DNA of 64,000 bases from Musa acuminata AAA Group (GCF_036884655.1 NC_088359.1:13869501-13933500); one strand, 5' to 3'; numbered from the stretch's first letter, positions 33,933 to 45,397 are shown. Program-made: numbers and translations. The notes: a model not told the origin generated them from the sequence alone.

Positions 33933-35401
33933 TGTTAGGATCAAGAGCACTAAGAGGGGGGGGGTGAATTAGTACAGCGGAAAACCTTCTACGATAAAAA
34001 ATGTTCGAACGATAAAAACTGATTTACGTCTAAACGCCGATTCGGAAAGTGCAAAGCATGAAACCCAATCGTATATGTGCAGAAAGCAATAAGCTTTTGA
34101 GGAGGTTTGCAGTAAAGATAATATGCTCAAAGTAAATGCAAACCGAGATTTAGAGTGGTTCGGTCAATCTTGACCTACTCCACTTTTGGCTTCCTCCACC
34201 GACGAGGTCACCGACGTCAACTAGAGGCCTTCCTTCAATAGGCGTAGGCCAACCACCCTTTTACAATCTCACTCCTTTTGACGGGCTTAGAAGACAACCC
34301 TTACATAATTTTCTCTCCTCTCTTTAAAGCTCAGAACTTGGAAGAAAAGAGGGAGAAGAACTTTTAGTCTTTACAATAATTTTGAGCTCTAAAAATCACA
34401 GAACAATATCAGGATTTCGGTGTATGTTCAGTGCTCTTTCAGTGCTGAATGGGTGGGGTATTTATAGGCCCCAACCCAGTTCAAATTTGGAGCTCAAAAC
34501 TGTCAATTCCCGGAATTTCGGGATCTAGCGGTTGCACCTCCTGACTGGAGCGATTGCACTGCCTAGCAGAGCTCGAAGACTGAGCCTCTGGGTGGTGCCA
34601 CCTCCTGTCAGGGGCGGTTGCACCTCCTGCCAGAGCTCGAAGACCGAGCTCAGGCGGTGCCACCTCCTGACTGAGGCGGTTGCACCGCTCAGCTAGAGCT
34701 CGGAGACCGAGCCCAGGTGGTGCCACCTCTGTCAGGGGTGGTTGCACCGCCCAGTTTCGCTCAGAGACTGAGCCCAAGCGGTGCCACTTCCTGGTTGGGG
34801 TGGTTGCACCACCCAGTCTCGCTCGGAGACTTAGCCCAAGCGGTGCCACCTCCTGGCTTGGTCGGTTCAACCGCCTGGCAGAAATCAGGGTCCGAATGGG
34901 TTGATCCATTCGGCCCAATTTGGGTTTTTCATGGGCCCAATTGCCCCAAGATTAAGTTAATGGGATCACCTCCCATTTCCAACTTAATCATTATGCTAAC
35001 TACGATATTTCCTAAGACATTTACTGCAACTTGCTCCGGTGCGTCAATCGCTTCTTCCTGCGAGCTTCCGGTGAACTTCCGTCGATCATCCGATGAACCC
35101 TCGGTGATGCTCCTGCAGACTTCCGGCAAACTCCTGGACTTGCGACGATCCACTTGGCGAGTTCCGACGAGCTTCTTTGGCAAGCTTATGGACCTCTCAG
35201 ATTTGTTCCTGTAGAACCTCCGACGACTGTCCCGAACTTCCGTTGAACTCTCGAACTCCCAATGTGATCATTGTCTTGACTCCGGCGTAACTCCTGCTGC
35301 ATATCTTACTTTCATCGTAGTTAATTCTGCACACTTATCTAAACATATAGATTAGACAACAAATGACAATTGACTTCATCATCAAAATCCGAGATTCAAC
35401 A
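33933..35401 (-). repeat. LTR N (5' LTR of the composite)
   Basis: TGTTAGGATC ... GAGATTCAACA, 1469 bp, shorter than K because part of R/U5 is missing after the C-run hairpin. TATA at about 34458-34465 (minus), dyad array 34527-34878. No PPT follows it; the TSD CAAGC does. Confidence 0.85.
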
Positions 35402-35629
35402 CAAGCTAGTAATTGTCGGTGATTTTCAAGATAGCAATTTCTTCTCTTTTGAGAAGTGGAATTTTTGCTTTTGTCTTAAATTGTGCAAGCTAGCTAGTTT
35501 GCCTCTTTTCATGATGTCTACGTTAGAAATTCTTGCTCCCCCTTTGTCATTGTCAAAAAGAAGGGAAGACCCTTATATCAATTTTCAGATTATGACAAAG
35601 GTAAGTATCAATCTTATTTATGCATCATT
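35402..35629 (-). other. D body, middle part
   Basis: Non-coding, matches X at about 1975-2310 (GCTAGCTAGTTTGCC; GACAAAGGTAAGTATC). Ends in GCATCATT, where C is inserted. Confidence 0.75.
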
Positions 35630-35842
35630 TGCTAGTCATAGGTGCCCAACAAGCCAATCACGTGAGTGATGGCACGTGTGACTTGATACATAATCTTTTT
35701 GCTTATTATTTTTTGGCATATATCACTTTATAACTATTGCATATATATATATATATATATATATATTGTGATGTCATTGGATTTATGCAACAAGAATCGG
35801 ATCGTGATGAGATTACGAAAATGAGATCGATTCACCTTTAAA
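35630..35842 (+). repeat. 5' LTR of C, first 210 bp only
   Basis: Matches the 3' LTR start (50267-50548: CAAGCCAATCACGTGAGTGA) up to CACCTTTAAA, with a short (AT)n at 35741-35766. Then the sequence leaves the LTR. PBS and LTR end were not found. Confidence 0.8.
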
Positions 35843-36170
35843 TGCTGCTCTCGCATGGTGACGCGCCGCAGGGCAGCGGTGCCTGTGGCCGTTGCTCCCG
35901 CGGGCAAAAACCCAGCAGGGACGATCGCCCGGCGAGGCAGCACCGCCATTGGCCGCTGCCTCGCGGGCAGAACCGCCTGCGGAGGGGATGACACCCATAG
36001 GGGCGCTCGCCCTCAGGAGGCGGCAGTAGTCGCGGGGGCACCCAACTGCAGGGGCAGCGCCGCCAGCGAGCGTGCCGCCTACAGGCGAGGGCAACGACCC
36101 CGCCCTCCGCCGCACAACCCGTCGCCGGCAGGGTGGCGGAGGCGGCGGCAGTAGCAGCAGTAGGGGAGGA
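35843..36170. other. GC-rich, CpG-dense island in the C leader
   Basis: About 330 bp of GC- and CpG-rich DNA (CGCCGC, GGCGGC, GCCGCCAGCG), sharply different from AT-rich neighbours. All six frames are fairly open simply because GC-rich DNA lacks stops; I do not call a gene. Not seen elsewhere in the window. Confidence 0.6.
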
Positions 36171-36948
36171 TGAGGGCATTAGGGTTTTCTGGGAAAATGA
36201 TAGTTTTGCCCCTCAGAATTTGAGAAATTCCAATTTCTGTCTTTTGTCTAAATTATGAAAATACCCCTAGGAATTAAGAAATTTCCTGTATGTCACTGAT
36301 TTCATAAAATACTAATTAATTAAAAGTTTTATTGATTATTATTTTTTATTATTATCTAGTAGTCCTACATGATGATGATTATACATGTGATGTATGATAT
36401 GTGGAAGGATGATTATGGATCGTGTGATGTGTATATTTGTGATTATTATTATTGGGGTCTACAAGCCTCCATTATATTTCTCATTTATTATCGGGCCTGC
36501 GTGCCTATGATTAAGTTGTAATCATATAAGGAGGTGCAGCGGGAGCGTGGATGCGATAGCGGGACCCACGAGACGGATGATCGCGATGCATGAAGATGCA
36601 TTGAGATGTCGAGAACCGACGAGGACAAGATGGATGATCACAGGGCATGAAGATGCACCGTTACACACATAGATCTTGATGTGAGTGATTAGGCCTATTG
36701 GGTCGGGCTTAATCACATTAGGTTGTGGTCCATGACCATCTGGTGTGATTGCTTATACACATACTTGATATGTATATATATTTGCATGCGATGTAGATAT
36801 ATATTAAATATGTATATATGTGACATGTCATATTAGGAGACCAAATCATAGAAACATCTATCTCGATAATATTAAGTCAGTAAACGTGAGGCAATTAGAT
36901 TGACCTATGTGGCCTTCCATCATTATAAGTAGGAACCGATTCCCGGTG
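36171..36948 (+). other. C leader, first part
   Basis: Non-coding. AT-rich with CATGAAGATGCA repeats at 36590-36660 and TATATATG words at 36770-36830. Nothing else recognised. Confidence 0.5.
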
Positions 36949-36987
36949 TAGGTTGAGTTGGTCGAGTCCCTCGAGACTCACCTATAT
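36949..36987 (+). other. Leader hairpin 1 of C
   Basis: Apex TCGAG-TCC-CTCGA (36962-36974). Outer stem TGTAGGTTGAGT with ACTCACCTATA, about 11 pairs with one bulged T. Confidence 0.7.
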
Positions 36988-37020
36988 CATGATTCGCTAT
37001 CTTGCTTATGACATAGAGAT

Positions 37021-37032
37021 GTCACCGGTGAC
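37021..37032. other. Perfect 12-bp palindrome between hairpins 1 and 2
   Basis: GTCACCGGTGAC. Confidence 0.6.
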
Positions 37033-37041
37033 CTGAGGACA

Positions 37042-37077
37042 TGGTATGCTTGGTCGAGTCCTTCGAGGCTATATCAT
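37042..37077 (+). other. Leader hairpin 2 of C
   Basis: Apex TCGAG-TCC-TTCGA (37054-37066). Outer stem ATGGTATG with TATATCAT, 8 pairs including two G-T. Confidence 0.6.
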
Positions 37078-37120
37078 TAAATCAGACTTATCTTGTAACG
37101 AAGGTGTTGACTTAACCGAG

Positions 37121-37157
37121 TATCATGGTTGGTCAAGTCCCTCGAGACCATGGTGAT
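37121..37157 (+). other. Leader hairpin 3 of C
   Basis: Apex TCAAG-TCC-CTCGA (37133-37145). Outer stem ATCATGGT with ACCATGGTGAT, with the same TGG / G internal loop as hairpin 1. Confidence 0.7.
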
Positions 37158-37221
37158 TTGGAGGCTGAACAGGATGGGAATCACAAGGAGTTGTGATCGG
37201 CAAGAGTTGCCTACCTTTTAG

Positions 37222-37262
37222 GCTTAGTGTGATTAGTCGAGTCCCTCGAGGTTACACTAAGA
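37222..37262 (+). other. Leader hairpin 4 of C
   Basis: Apex TCGAG-TCC-CTCGA (37237-37249). Outer stem CTTAGTGT with ACACTAAG, 8 perfect pairs. Confidence 0.7.
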
Positions 37263-37439
37263 CGCTGATTGGATCCTGATCCCCACTAGAAGTATGCTGG
37301 AAACTTCCGTTTCACATGCTGAGGGTGTCGCGTGACTCGTTAGTAAAATAGTGGGAGCATATTAAGATAGAAGTTCATATCTTGATAGTTTATTTCTTGC
37401 AAAATCTGCATGTTATTCATTTCTACTGCATCTTTATTT

Positions 37440-38057
37440 TCAGAAAATATCGCTTTCAAATCCCGTACATGGCATACTTGATGTCAACCGCCTCACTGGT
37501 CCAAATTATATGGATTGGCTCTGTAACTTGAGAATTGTTCTCACGGTAGAGAAAATCATGTACGTCCTTGATACAGTGATTCCTGCGCCCGAAGAAGGGG
37601 CAAGCGAGGATGAGATCGTTCGTTACGTGAAGTACATTGATGACTCCACTCTTACTCAGTGCTATATGTTGGGCTCTATGACTCTTGAGTTACAGAGACA
37701 ACATGAAAAGATGGATACTAGATCCATTCTCCTACATGTCCACAAATTGTTTGAGGAACAGGGAAGGACTCAGCGATATGAGATATCCAAGAGCCTCTTC
37801 CGCGCTAGGATGATTGAGGGGACACCGGTTCAGAACCATGTCCTAAAGATGATTGAGTGGATAGAGAAACTCACAGGTCTAGGAATGGTCCTAGAGGATA
37901 ACTTGTGTGTGGACATTGTGCTTCAGTCCCTACTAAATTCCTTTTCACAGTTCATAATGAATTTTAATATGAACAAGTTTGAGGTGACTCTCCCAGAGCT
38001 CCTCAATATGTTGAGGGAGGTAGAGAGTACTATTAAGAAAGAGAAGCCAGTTCTTTA
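37440..38057 (+). pseudogene. gag: C gag, first part
   Basis: Copia Gag of the UBN2 kind: GILDVNRLTGPNYMDWLCNL, then LTQCYMLGSMT, HKLFEEQGRTQRYEISKSLF, FIMNFNMNKFEVTLPELLNM and VESTIKKEKPVLY. The true start lies upstream of the ATG at 37510 because the conserved ILDVNRLTGPNY is before it; I see no clear start codon. The frame runs on through LTR B to 38661, giving a chimeric 383-residue ORF whose last third is LTR. Gag resumes at 46967. Confidence 0.8.
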
Positions 38058-38656
38058 TGTTGAATCTCGTATTTTGATGATGAAACCAATTGATAATTAT
38101 GTTTATGTTTTAATCTGCATTTTGAGTGACGCAGGATGCTTTGATCAGGATGAGACAATTAAAGCAGGAAAAAACATGTTGTACCGGAGGAACATGTTAG
38201 AAGATTGGACATCGGGCCGGTGGATCGGTCGATGTATCGATAGAAGGCTTCGGGCCTTGGACTCGGGCATCGGGCCAAGAAGAGCGGGCATTGTGCAAGG
38301 ATATCGGAGTTGCAGAATCAATTGGCCGATTGGGCAATGGGCCGCAGGAGAGGACGATGCGCCGAATAATCGGACGAAGCGTCGAGGGACCAATGACATG
38401 CCGGACAACTTGGTTAATTGCTCAAGATTAATTGTCTCGATCGAAGTTTTGTTTTACATGTGCAGGATTAACTACGATGGAAGAAAGACATGCAATAGAA
38501 GTTGCGCTGGAGTCAAGACTATGATCACATTGGGAGTTCGAGAGTGTCGACGGAAGTCCGGACGGTCGTCGGAGGTTTTGCGGGAACAAATCCGAGAAGT
38601 CCAGGAGCTTGCCAAATCTTGGTTTGCATTTACTTTGAGCATTTTATATTTACTGC

Positions 38657-39859
38657 TGTAAGGATCGGAGCGGCACTAAGAGGGGGGGGTGAATTAGTGC
38701 AGTGGATTAAAACTTCGATTTTAACAAAATCTTTCGTACGATAAGAACGGAACTTGAAAAGTTTAACTTGAAAGCGTATTCTTAAAATTGCGCAGCAAGG
38801 GTAATAAGGAACTAAAGCAGTAAGAAGATTTGCAGTAATGTAAATGACAATAATAAAATGCAAACCAGAGATTACGCCGATTTTTAGAGTGGTTCGGTCA
38901 AATGACCTACTCCACTTGCGATGCCCCTCTTCGATGAGGCTCCCACCTTCCACTAGCAAATCTCTTGAAATGGAAGGGTAAACACCCCTCTTACAACCTT
39001 TTACAAGCAGCTCAACCACTTACAAATTTTCAATAAGAAAGAAGGAGGAGAACTCTCTAGCAAATTGAAAACAAGACTTGCTAAGACTTTCTAAGACTTT
39101 TCTCTCAATCAAAATGCTTCTCAAAAGTTGTAACCTCAGCTGAGATTTGAGGGGTATTTATAGGCCTCAAGAGGATTCAAATTTTGGGCTCCAAAATTTG
39201 AATTTTCTTAGGGTTTCCGGTGCTGGAGGTGCCACCGCCCAGCCAGGCGGTGCCACCGCCCAGCGCTCGGGTGCTGGACGGTGCAACCGCCCAGCCAAGG
39301 AGGTGTCACCGCCCAGCTCTCGGGTGCTGGGCGGTGCCACCGCCTGGCACTCCGATTTCACTGGTTTGGCTTAATTTAAGCCGAAACCATATCTGACTTT
39401 GGGCCCAGTTGGCCCCTAACCAGGATATAGGATTATCTCTTAATCCTAATCCTAATTACAAGTGAACTACATAACAAAAACACATCCTAAGTAAGCTTTT
39501 AACCGCGAACGTCGAGTCTTGTTTCGGCGAGCTTTCCGACGAGCTTCTTCCGACGGACTCCCATCAAGCTCCCGATCTTGTGATGACTTTAACGAGTAGC
39601 CGAGCCTTCTCGGTGATCTCCGTGAACCTCCGACGATCTCTTCGGCGAACTTCCGATAGGTTCCCGATTTCTTCTCGGTTGGTTCCGGCAGCATCTCCAA
39701 CGATTCTTCGGACTCTTAAACGTCCATCGATCTTGACTCCGGTTCTCTTGCTTTGTGTTTTCTGGTTATCGTAGTTAATCCTGCACACTTAACTCAATAA
39801 TATGGATTAGATCAATTAACCCATCAATTGATTTCATCATCAAAATCCGAGATTCAACA
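38657..39859 (-). repeat. 3' LTR of A
   Basis: TGTAAGGATC (T-to-A change in the terminus) ... GAGATTCAACA. TATA 39155-39162; dyad array 39224-39352 with GGTGCCACCGCC units; CTTCCGACG repeats 39530-39700. Confidence 0.95.
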
Positions 39860-39894
39860 ATCTCCCCCTTTTTGGTGATGACAATCAATTGATG
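39822..39894 (-). other. PPT/LTR-junction inverted repeat of A, with PPT
   Basis: Arms 39822-39844 (CATCAATTGATTTCATCATC) and 39869-39894; PPT 39860-39873 in the loop. Confidence 0.75.
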
Positions 39895-40740
39895 ACAGAG
39901 TTAAACATAACTCCCCCTATCTATATGCCATATTATGAGAAGATAAAAAACACTTGAATTCCATCCCATTGGATTCAAGCATAACCCGATAAGTTCTAAT
40001 CGTAGAACTTATCGTTATCCTCATTAAACAATAGTAAGTACGAAACTTCGATGAAAATCATAAGTTAAATGATAAGGGACGAATTTTGCTACGATAGGAG
40101 ATAAAGATTTTCAACATGAATTTCATGATATCGATGTAAGGCATGCTTTCAATATGATCAATCAATCTTGTGATATTCTCAAGGATTTTGCAAGGCATAT
40201 AAGACATTCATATCACACAAGCTTTTGCATTTCATATAAGTCATGCTATTAAAATGATACAAGTCATCACTTTTCTCCCCCTTTGTCATCAACAAAAAGA
40301 GAATGAGACTTGAAGCACATAATTTATCATACAAAGATTTTATCATTCAAAATTAAGTATGCTAAAATATTTACGCAGAGTTCATCTTAAAGGAAAATTC
40401 AGCATTCATCCATATTATCAAATCTCTTCTTTTTATAAATAACAAAAATTATAGATGTACAAAGAAGAGATTGGGATAAGAAAAAACATTTTAAGTAGTA
40501 ACTCCAATAAGTCAAGATCATAATTCGAATACAAATCAATTCAAATTCAATTCGTCAACTTGAAACTCATAATCAAGCCATCAAAATCAATTTCGAGATT
40601 CAAAATATCATAAAATCATTAATCTTGATCAGATGGAAGCGGTGTTTGACTCAAGATAGGATAAGATAATTTAACAAGTCACCGAGGAACGGAGAGAGAA
40701 TGAAAAACTTTACCGAAAATCTATTCAAACAAGTTTATTC
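39895..40740 (-). other. A, non-coding stretch between pol and PPT
   Basis: No ORF. Further GGGGGAG tracts at about 39912 and 40275. No accessory ORF here, unlike E. Confidence 0.7.
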
Positions 40741-43700
40741 TTAGGGACAATTTAACATACCTAATTCCCTTCTAATGAATTCAAATTGGTCTTCATTCAA
40801 AACTTTTGTAAATATATCTGCTAATTGATGCTTTGTGTTAATGAATTCTAGAACAACATCATTGTTAAGGACATGATCGCGTATGAAATGATGCCTAACG
40901 TCGATGTGCTTAGTTCTAGAGTGCTGAATTGGATTTTTAGTAAGACATATGGCACTAGTATTATCACATTTTATGAGAATATTTTTAAAGTGAATTCCAT
41001 AGTCTTCTAATGTATTTTTCATCCAAATGACTTGTGCACAACATGCACTTGCAGCAATGTATTCGGCTTCCGTCGTAGATAGTGCAACTGAATTTTGTTT
41101 CTTGGAAGTCAAGAAACAAGTGCATGTCCTAAAAATTGGCATGTTCCGGATGTACTTTTTCTATCTATCCTACATCCACCAAAATCGGCATCTGCATAAG
41201 CTATTAGATCGAATTTTTCATATTTTGGATACCACAATCCTAAATTTGGAGTTCCTTTAAGATACCTAAATATTCTTTTAACACTCTTTAGATGAGATAA
41301 TTTAGGATTAGATTGAAACCTAGCACAAAGTCCTACACTAAACATAATATCTGGTCTAGTCGCGGTGAGGTAGAGTAGACTACCTATCATTCCCCTATAT
41401 ATTTTTTGATCAAAATTTTCACTATTTTCATCCATATCTAACTTAGTCGAAGTACTCATAGGGGTGTTTATTGCTTTTGAATTATCCATGTTAAATCGTT
41501 TTAGCAATTCTAATGTATATTTGGATTGGTTAAGAAATATACCATCACTAAGTTGTTTGATTTGTAATCCTAAAAAGAAAGTTAATTCACCCATTAAACT
41601 CATTTCAAATTCATGACTCATACATTTGGCAAATGATTCACATAGTGATTCATCCGAAGAGCCAAAAATAATATCGTCAACATAAATTTGCACAATAAGA
41701 AAATTATTTTCAAAATGTTTAATAAACAATGTAGTATCAACCTAGCCTTTGGTAAAATTATTTAAAATAAGAAAGGAACTAAGCCTTTCATACCAAGCTC
41801 TAGGAGCTTGTTTCAAGCCATAGAGAGCTTTAGTCAATTTGAATACATGATTAGGAAGAAGAGAATTTTCAAATCCGGGAGGTTGTTCGACATATAGTTG
41901 TTCGACATATACTTATTCGGAAATAAAACCATTCAAGAAAGCACTTTTGACATCCATTTGAAATAGTTTAAAATTATTACTACTAGCATAGGCAAGGAGC
42001 ATCCTTATGGCTTCTAATCGAGCTACGGGAGCGAAGGTTTCTTCGTAATCGATACCTTCTTCTTGGTTGAAACCTTTGGCCACTAATCTAGCCTTGTTTC
42101 TAACCACGATACCATTTTCGTCTTGCTTGTTTCTAAAGACCCACTTAGTACCTATGACTAAGTGGTCACTTGGTCTAGGAACAAGCTTCCATACCTCATG
42201 CCTCTCAAATTGGTTCAATTCTTCTTGCATTGCAATGACCCAAAAATCATCTTTTAAGGCTTCGTCAATGCATTTAGGTTCAATTTGAGAAAGGAAAGCG
42301 GCGTTAGCACAAAAATTCTTGAAAGAAGAACGAGTTTGAACCCCTTTTGTTGTATCTCCTATAATTAGCTCCTTTGGATGAGCATCTACATACTTCCATT
42401 CTTTGGGTAAAGAAATTTCGGAAGAAGATGCATTCAAATGGCTATTTTGAGGAGGGGGTTCGTTTAAATTTAAATTATCAAAATCAAGTTCATCATCAAA
42501 ATCATTTTTCTTTAAATCAGAAATTTCATTAAAAACTACATGAATAGACTCTTCTATTACTAAGGTCCTTTTGTTAAAGACACGAAAGGCCTTAGAAATG
42601 GAGGAGTAACCAAGAAAAATGCCTTCATCGGATTTAGCATCAAATTTACCTAGGGCATCCTTTTCATTTAAAATGAAACATTTACAACCAAAAACTTTAA
42701 AATAAGAAATATTTGGTTTTTTGTTATTCCATAATTCATAGGGAGTTTTTGATAGAGATGGTCTTATTAGGACCCTATTCATGATGTAACAAGCCGTATT
42801 TACGGCTTCGGCCCAAAAATATTTGGGTAAACTATGTTCATTTAACATAGTTCTTGCCATTTCTTGTAGGCTTCTATTTTTCCTTTCAACTACTCCATTT
42901 TGTTGAGGATTTCTTGGAGTTGAGAAGTTATGATTGTACCCATTAACTTCGCAAAGATTTTGAAAGTCACGGTTTTGGAATTCACCACCGTGATCACTCC
43001 GAATTGATGAAATCATGAAGCCTTTTTCGTTTTGAGTGAGTTTACAAAACTTAGAGAAACACTTGAAGCAATCACTTTTGTGAGCTAAGAAATAGGTCCA
43101 AGTGTATCTAGAGTAGTCATCCACAATCACAAAAGCATATTTGCTTCCACCTAGACTTGTTATATCAATTGGTCCAAATAAGTCCAAATGGATCAATTGT
43201 AATGGTCTAGTGGTGCTAATTTGATTTTTTGGTTTGAAGCTTGTTTTAATTTGTTTGCCTAGTTGACATGCATCGCATACCTTATCCTTAATAAACTTCA
43301 TATTCGGAATCCCTCGTACTAATTCTTGAGATGAGATTTTAGATATTATTTTCATGCTTGCATGACCTAATCTCCTATGCCAAAGCCAAGCATCATCATT
43401 TACGACGGAGAAACACATTTCATTACCTAGTTCATCAAGATTGATGGTATAGACATTATTTTGTTTTAAAGCAATCATAGTCATGTTATGATTTGGTTTT
43501 TCAATAATGCACATATTTGATTCAAATCTAACGATATAACCTTTATCGCATAGTTGACTAATACTCAAGAGATTATGTTTCAATCCATCAACTAGTAAGA
43601 CATCATCAATAGAAAAATTAAATTTGTTACCAATAGTTCCCTTGCCAATGATTTTGCCTTTGTTGTTGTCTCCGAAGGTAACGTACCCTTCTTCTTTGCT

Positions 43701-43796
43701 AGTGAGCATAGAGAAATGAGATGGATCTCCAGTCATATGTCTTGAGCATCCACTATCGAGATACCATCTCTTGCTCCTAGCTTGTGGGTTTGTCTA
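40741..43796 (-). pseudogene. pol: Pol of A: protease, integrase, RT, RNase H, three lesions
   Basis: In the same frame as gag, after its TAG. Protease [14 protein letters not shown] (about 43777-43736, catalytic DSG upstream of the first Met), pre-integrase [22 protein letters not shown], integrase core LIHLDLFG ... [10 protein letters not shown] ... [12 protein letters not shown] (D, D, E), [33 protein letters not shown] (YVDD 41673-41684), RNase H AYADADFGG and STTEAEYIAA, ending ELGMLNCP at 40741. Lesions: a Glu-to-TAA stop at 41913 beside a small duplication (VEQ-L-YVEQ), a TAG near 41744, and a 1-bp deletion at about 41110 in SWTSKKQ. SIRE/Maximus type. Confidence 0.9.
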
Positions 43797-45359
43797 CAAA
43801 AGAGGATGATTTTTAGGTACCCATTTGATTTTGGGTGCCTCAAAAATTGACCCACTAACTTTATTATTTATTATTGAATCCTTTATAGTTCCTTTAGGAA
43901 CCCATATTAATTTTTGTGAACTAATTTTCCTAAATGGGCATTTGTAGGCAATATGTCCGGATTTGCAACAAAAGTTGCATTTCATATAAGAGGAAACATG
44001 TAATGTAGGTCCTTTTATGAAAGTGGTAGGATTTTGATGTAATCCTTTTACAAATCTAATTCCATTTTTATTTGTGATGTGACCCTTGTGTGCAAGGATC
44101 ATATCTAATCCTTTGCTACCAACCTTAAACTTGTTTAAGGTTTCCTTAAGAAGTAAATTTTCATTTTTTATTGCTTCTAAGTGCTCACACTTAGAGCATG
44201 GAGGAGTTTGAAGACTATTAAACTTATCTTGTAGCAAAGCATGCTCTTTCTTTAAGATACTTAACTTCTTGCTAACAGTTCTACATTCATCAAATAATTC
44301 ATGAAAAGCGATAGATAGTTCTTCAAAAGATAAATCTTCATTAAATAAATCACATACCTCTTCTCCTAACGCCATTAGCGCGTAATGAGCAACTTGCTCG
44401 GTGTTGGACTCCTCTTCTTCGGATGCGCTTGAATCATCCCACGTTGCCTTGAACGCCTTCTTCTTTGATGTTCTCTTTTTGGCTTGAGGACAATCGTTCT
44501 TATAGTGTCCCGGTTTTTTGCATTCATAGCAAATCACTTGGTCCTTCTTTTGTTCAAATTTATTTTTTGTATTATTTTTAAATTTATTCTTTCTTAAATA
44601 TTTTTTAAATTTTTGAGTCAAAAGTGCAATGTCATTGTCACTGTCCTCATCACTTGATGTTCCTTTCAAGTGGTCTTCTTGTGATTTGAGTGCCATATCC
44701 TTCCTGTTCTTTGGAAGGGGGTTCTCGAGCTCGTCATGAGCTTGACATGTCATTTCGTAGGTCATTAGAGACCCAATGAGTTCTTCAAGAGGGAATGCTT
44801 TAAGGTCTTTGGCCTCTTGAATGGTCGTAACTTTTGGATCCCAAATTTTAGGGAGGGATCTTAAGATTTTAGTTACTAGTTCAAAGTTAGTAAAATCTTT
44901 ACCAAGAGCTTTGAGTCCATTGATGACATCCGTAAACCGGGTGTACATGTCTCCGATGGACTCACTTGGTTTCATTCGGAAAAGTTCGTAAGAGTGCACA
45001 AGGATGTTGATTTTGGACTCTTTCACTCGGCTAGTGCCTTCATGAGTGACCTCAAGAGTTCTCCAAATATCAAAAGCCGAATCACACATTGTAACACGAT
45101 TAAATTCGTTTTTGTCTAATGCACAAAACAAGGCATTCATAGCCTTTGCATTTAAAGCAAAAACCTTCTTCTCCGATTCATTCCATTCGCTCATCGGAAG
45201 AGAAGATTTTTGAAATCCATTCTCGACAATAGACCAAAGCTCAAAGTCCATAGAAATGAGGAAGATTCTCATGCGAGTCTTCCAATATGTGTAATCCGAC
45301 CCATTAAACAAAGGTGGTCGTGCAATAGAATGGCCCTCTTGCATGCCGGAGTAAGCCAT
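43794..45359 (-). CDS. gag: Gag of A, 521 residues, intact
   Basis: Capsid-type Gag. UBN2 region about residues 14-200 (RPPLFNGSDYTYWKTRMRIF, MNALFCALDKNEFNR, ELFRMKPSESIGDMYTRFTD), a linker with acidic SSDEDSDND, CCHC knuckle 1 CYECKKPGHYKNDC (about 277-290), acidic WDDSSASEEEE, a coiled-coil-like stretch (about 355-420), and knuckle 2 CNFCCKSGHIAYKC (about 458-471). The start is the ATG 38 bases after the PBS. It ends LL-TAG. The downstream frame is open into protease in the same phase, so readthrough of the TAG would make Gag-Pol. E keeps a TAG in the same place. Confidence 0.92.
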   Translation of the reverse strand: MAYSGMQEGHSIARPPLFNGSDYTYWKTRMRIFLISMDFELWSIVENGFQKSSLPMSEWNESEKKVFALNAKAMNALFCALDKNEFNRVTMCDSAFDIWRTLEVTHEGTSRVKESKINILVHSYELFRMKPSESIGDMYTRFTDVINGLKALGKDFTNFELVTKILRSLPKIWDPKVTTIQEAKDLKAFPLEELIGSLMTYEMTCQAHDELENPLPKNRKDMALKSQEDHLKGTSSDEDSDNDIALLTQKFKKYLRKNKFKNNTKNKFEQKKDQVICYECKKPGHYKNDCPQAKKRTSKKKAFKATWDDSSASEEEESNTEQVAHYALMALGEEVCDLFNEDLSFEELSIAFHELFDECRTVSKKLSILKKEHALLQDKFNSLQTPPCSKCEHLEAIKNENLLLKETLNKFKVGSKGLDMILAHKGHITNKNGIRFVKGLHQNPTTFIKGPTLHVSSYMKCNFCCKSGHIAYKCPFRKISSQKLIWVPKGTIKDSIINNKVSGSIFEAPKIKWVPKNHPLL

Positions 45360-45397
45360 CTCTCTTGGGTATTAAACCAAATATGAGAGATAACTTT

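Larger units (their letters stand above)
26772..35406 (-). mobile_element. Composite K-N: rearranged copia insertion with TSD CAAGC
   Basis: CAAGC at 26772-26776 and 35402-35406 flanks outer LTRs K (26777-28531) and N (33933-35401). Between them: a PPT-side body with a pol end and an accessory ORF remnant, LTR L, a gag remnant with PBS, LTR M and a gypsy fragment. The outer pair behaves as one insertion into D. The inside is the product of at least one further insertion and of deletions. Confidence 0.75.

Noticed and set aside
35813..36179. Overlapping GC-rich ORFs on both strands of the CpG-dense island
   Set aside because: Open frames on both strands follow from the absence of AT-rich stop codons; no motif supports a protein.
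37510..38661. A single 383-residue gene
   Set aside because: Only the part to 38057 is Gag; the rest is read through LTR B and into the start of element A.
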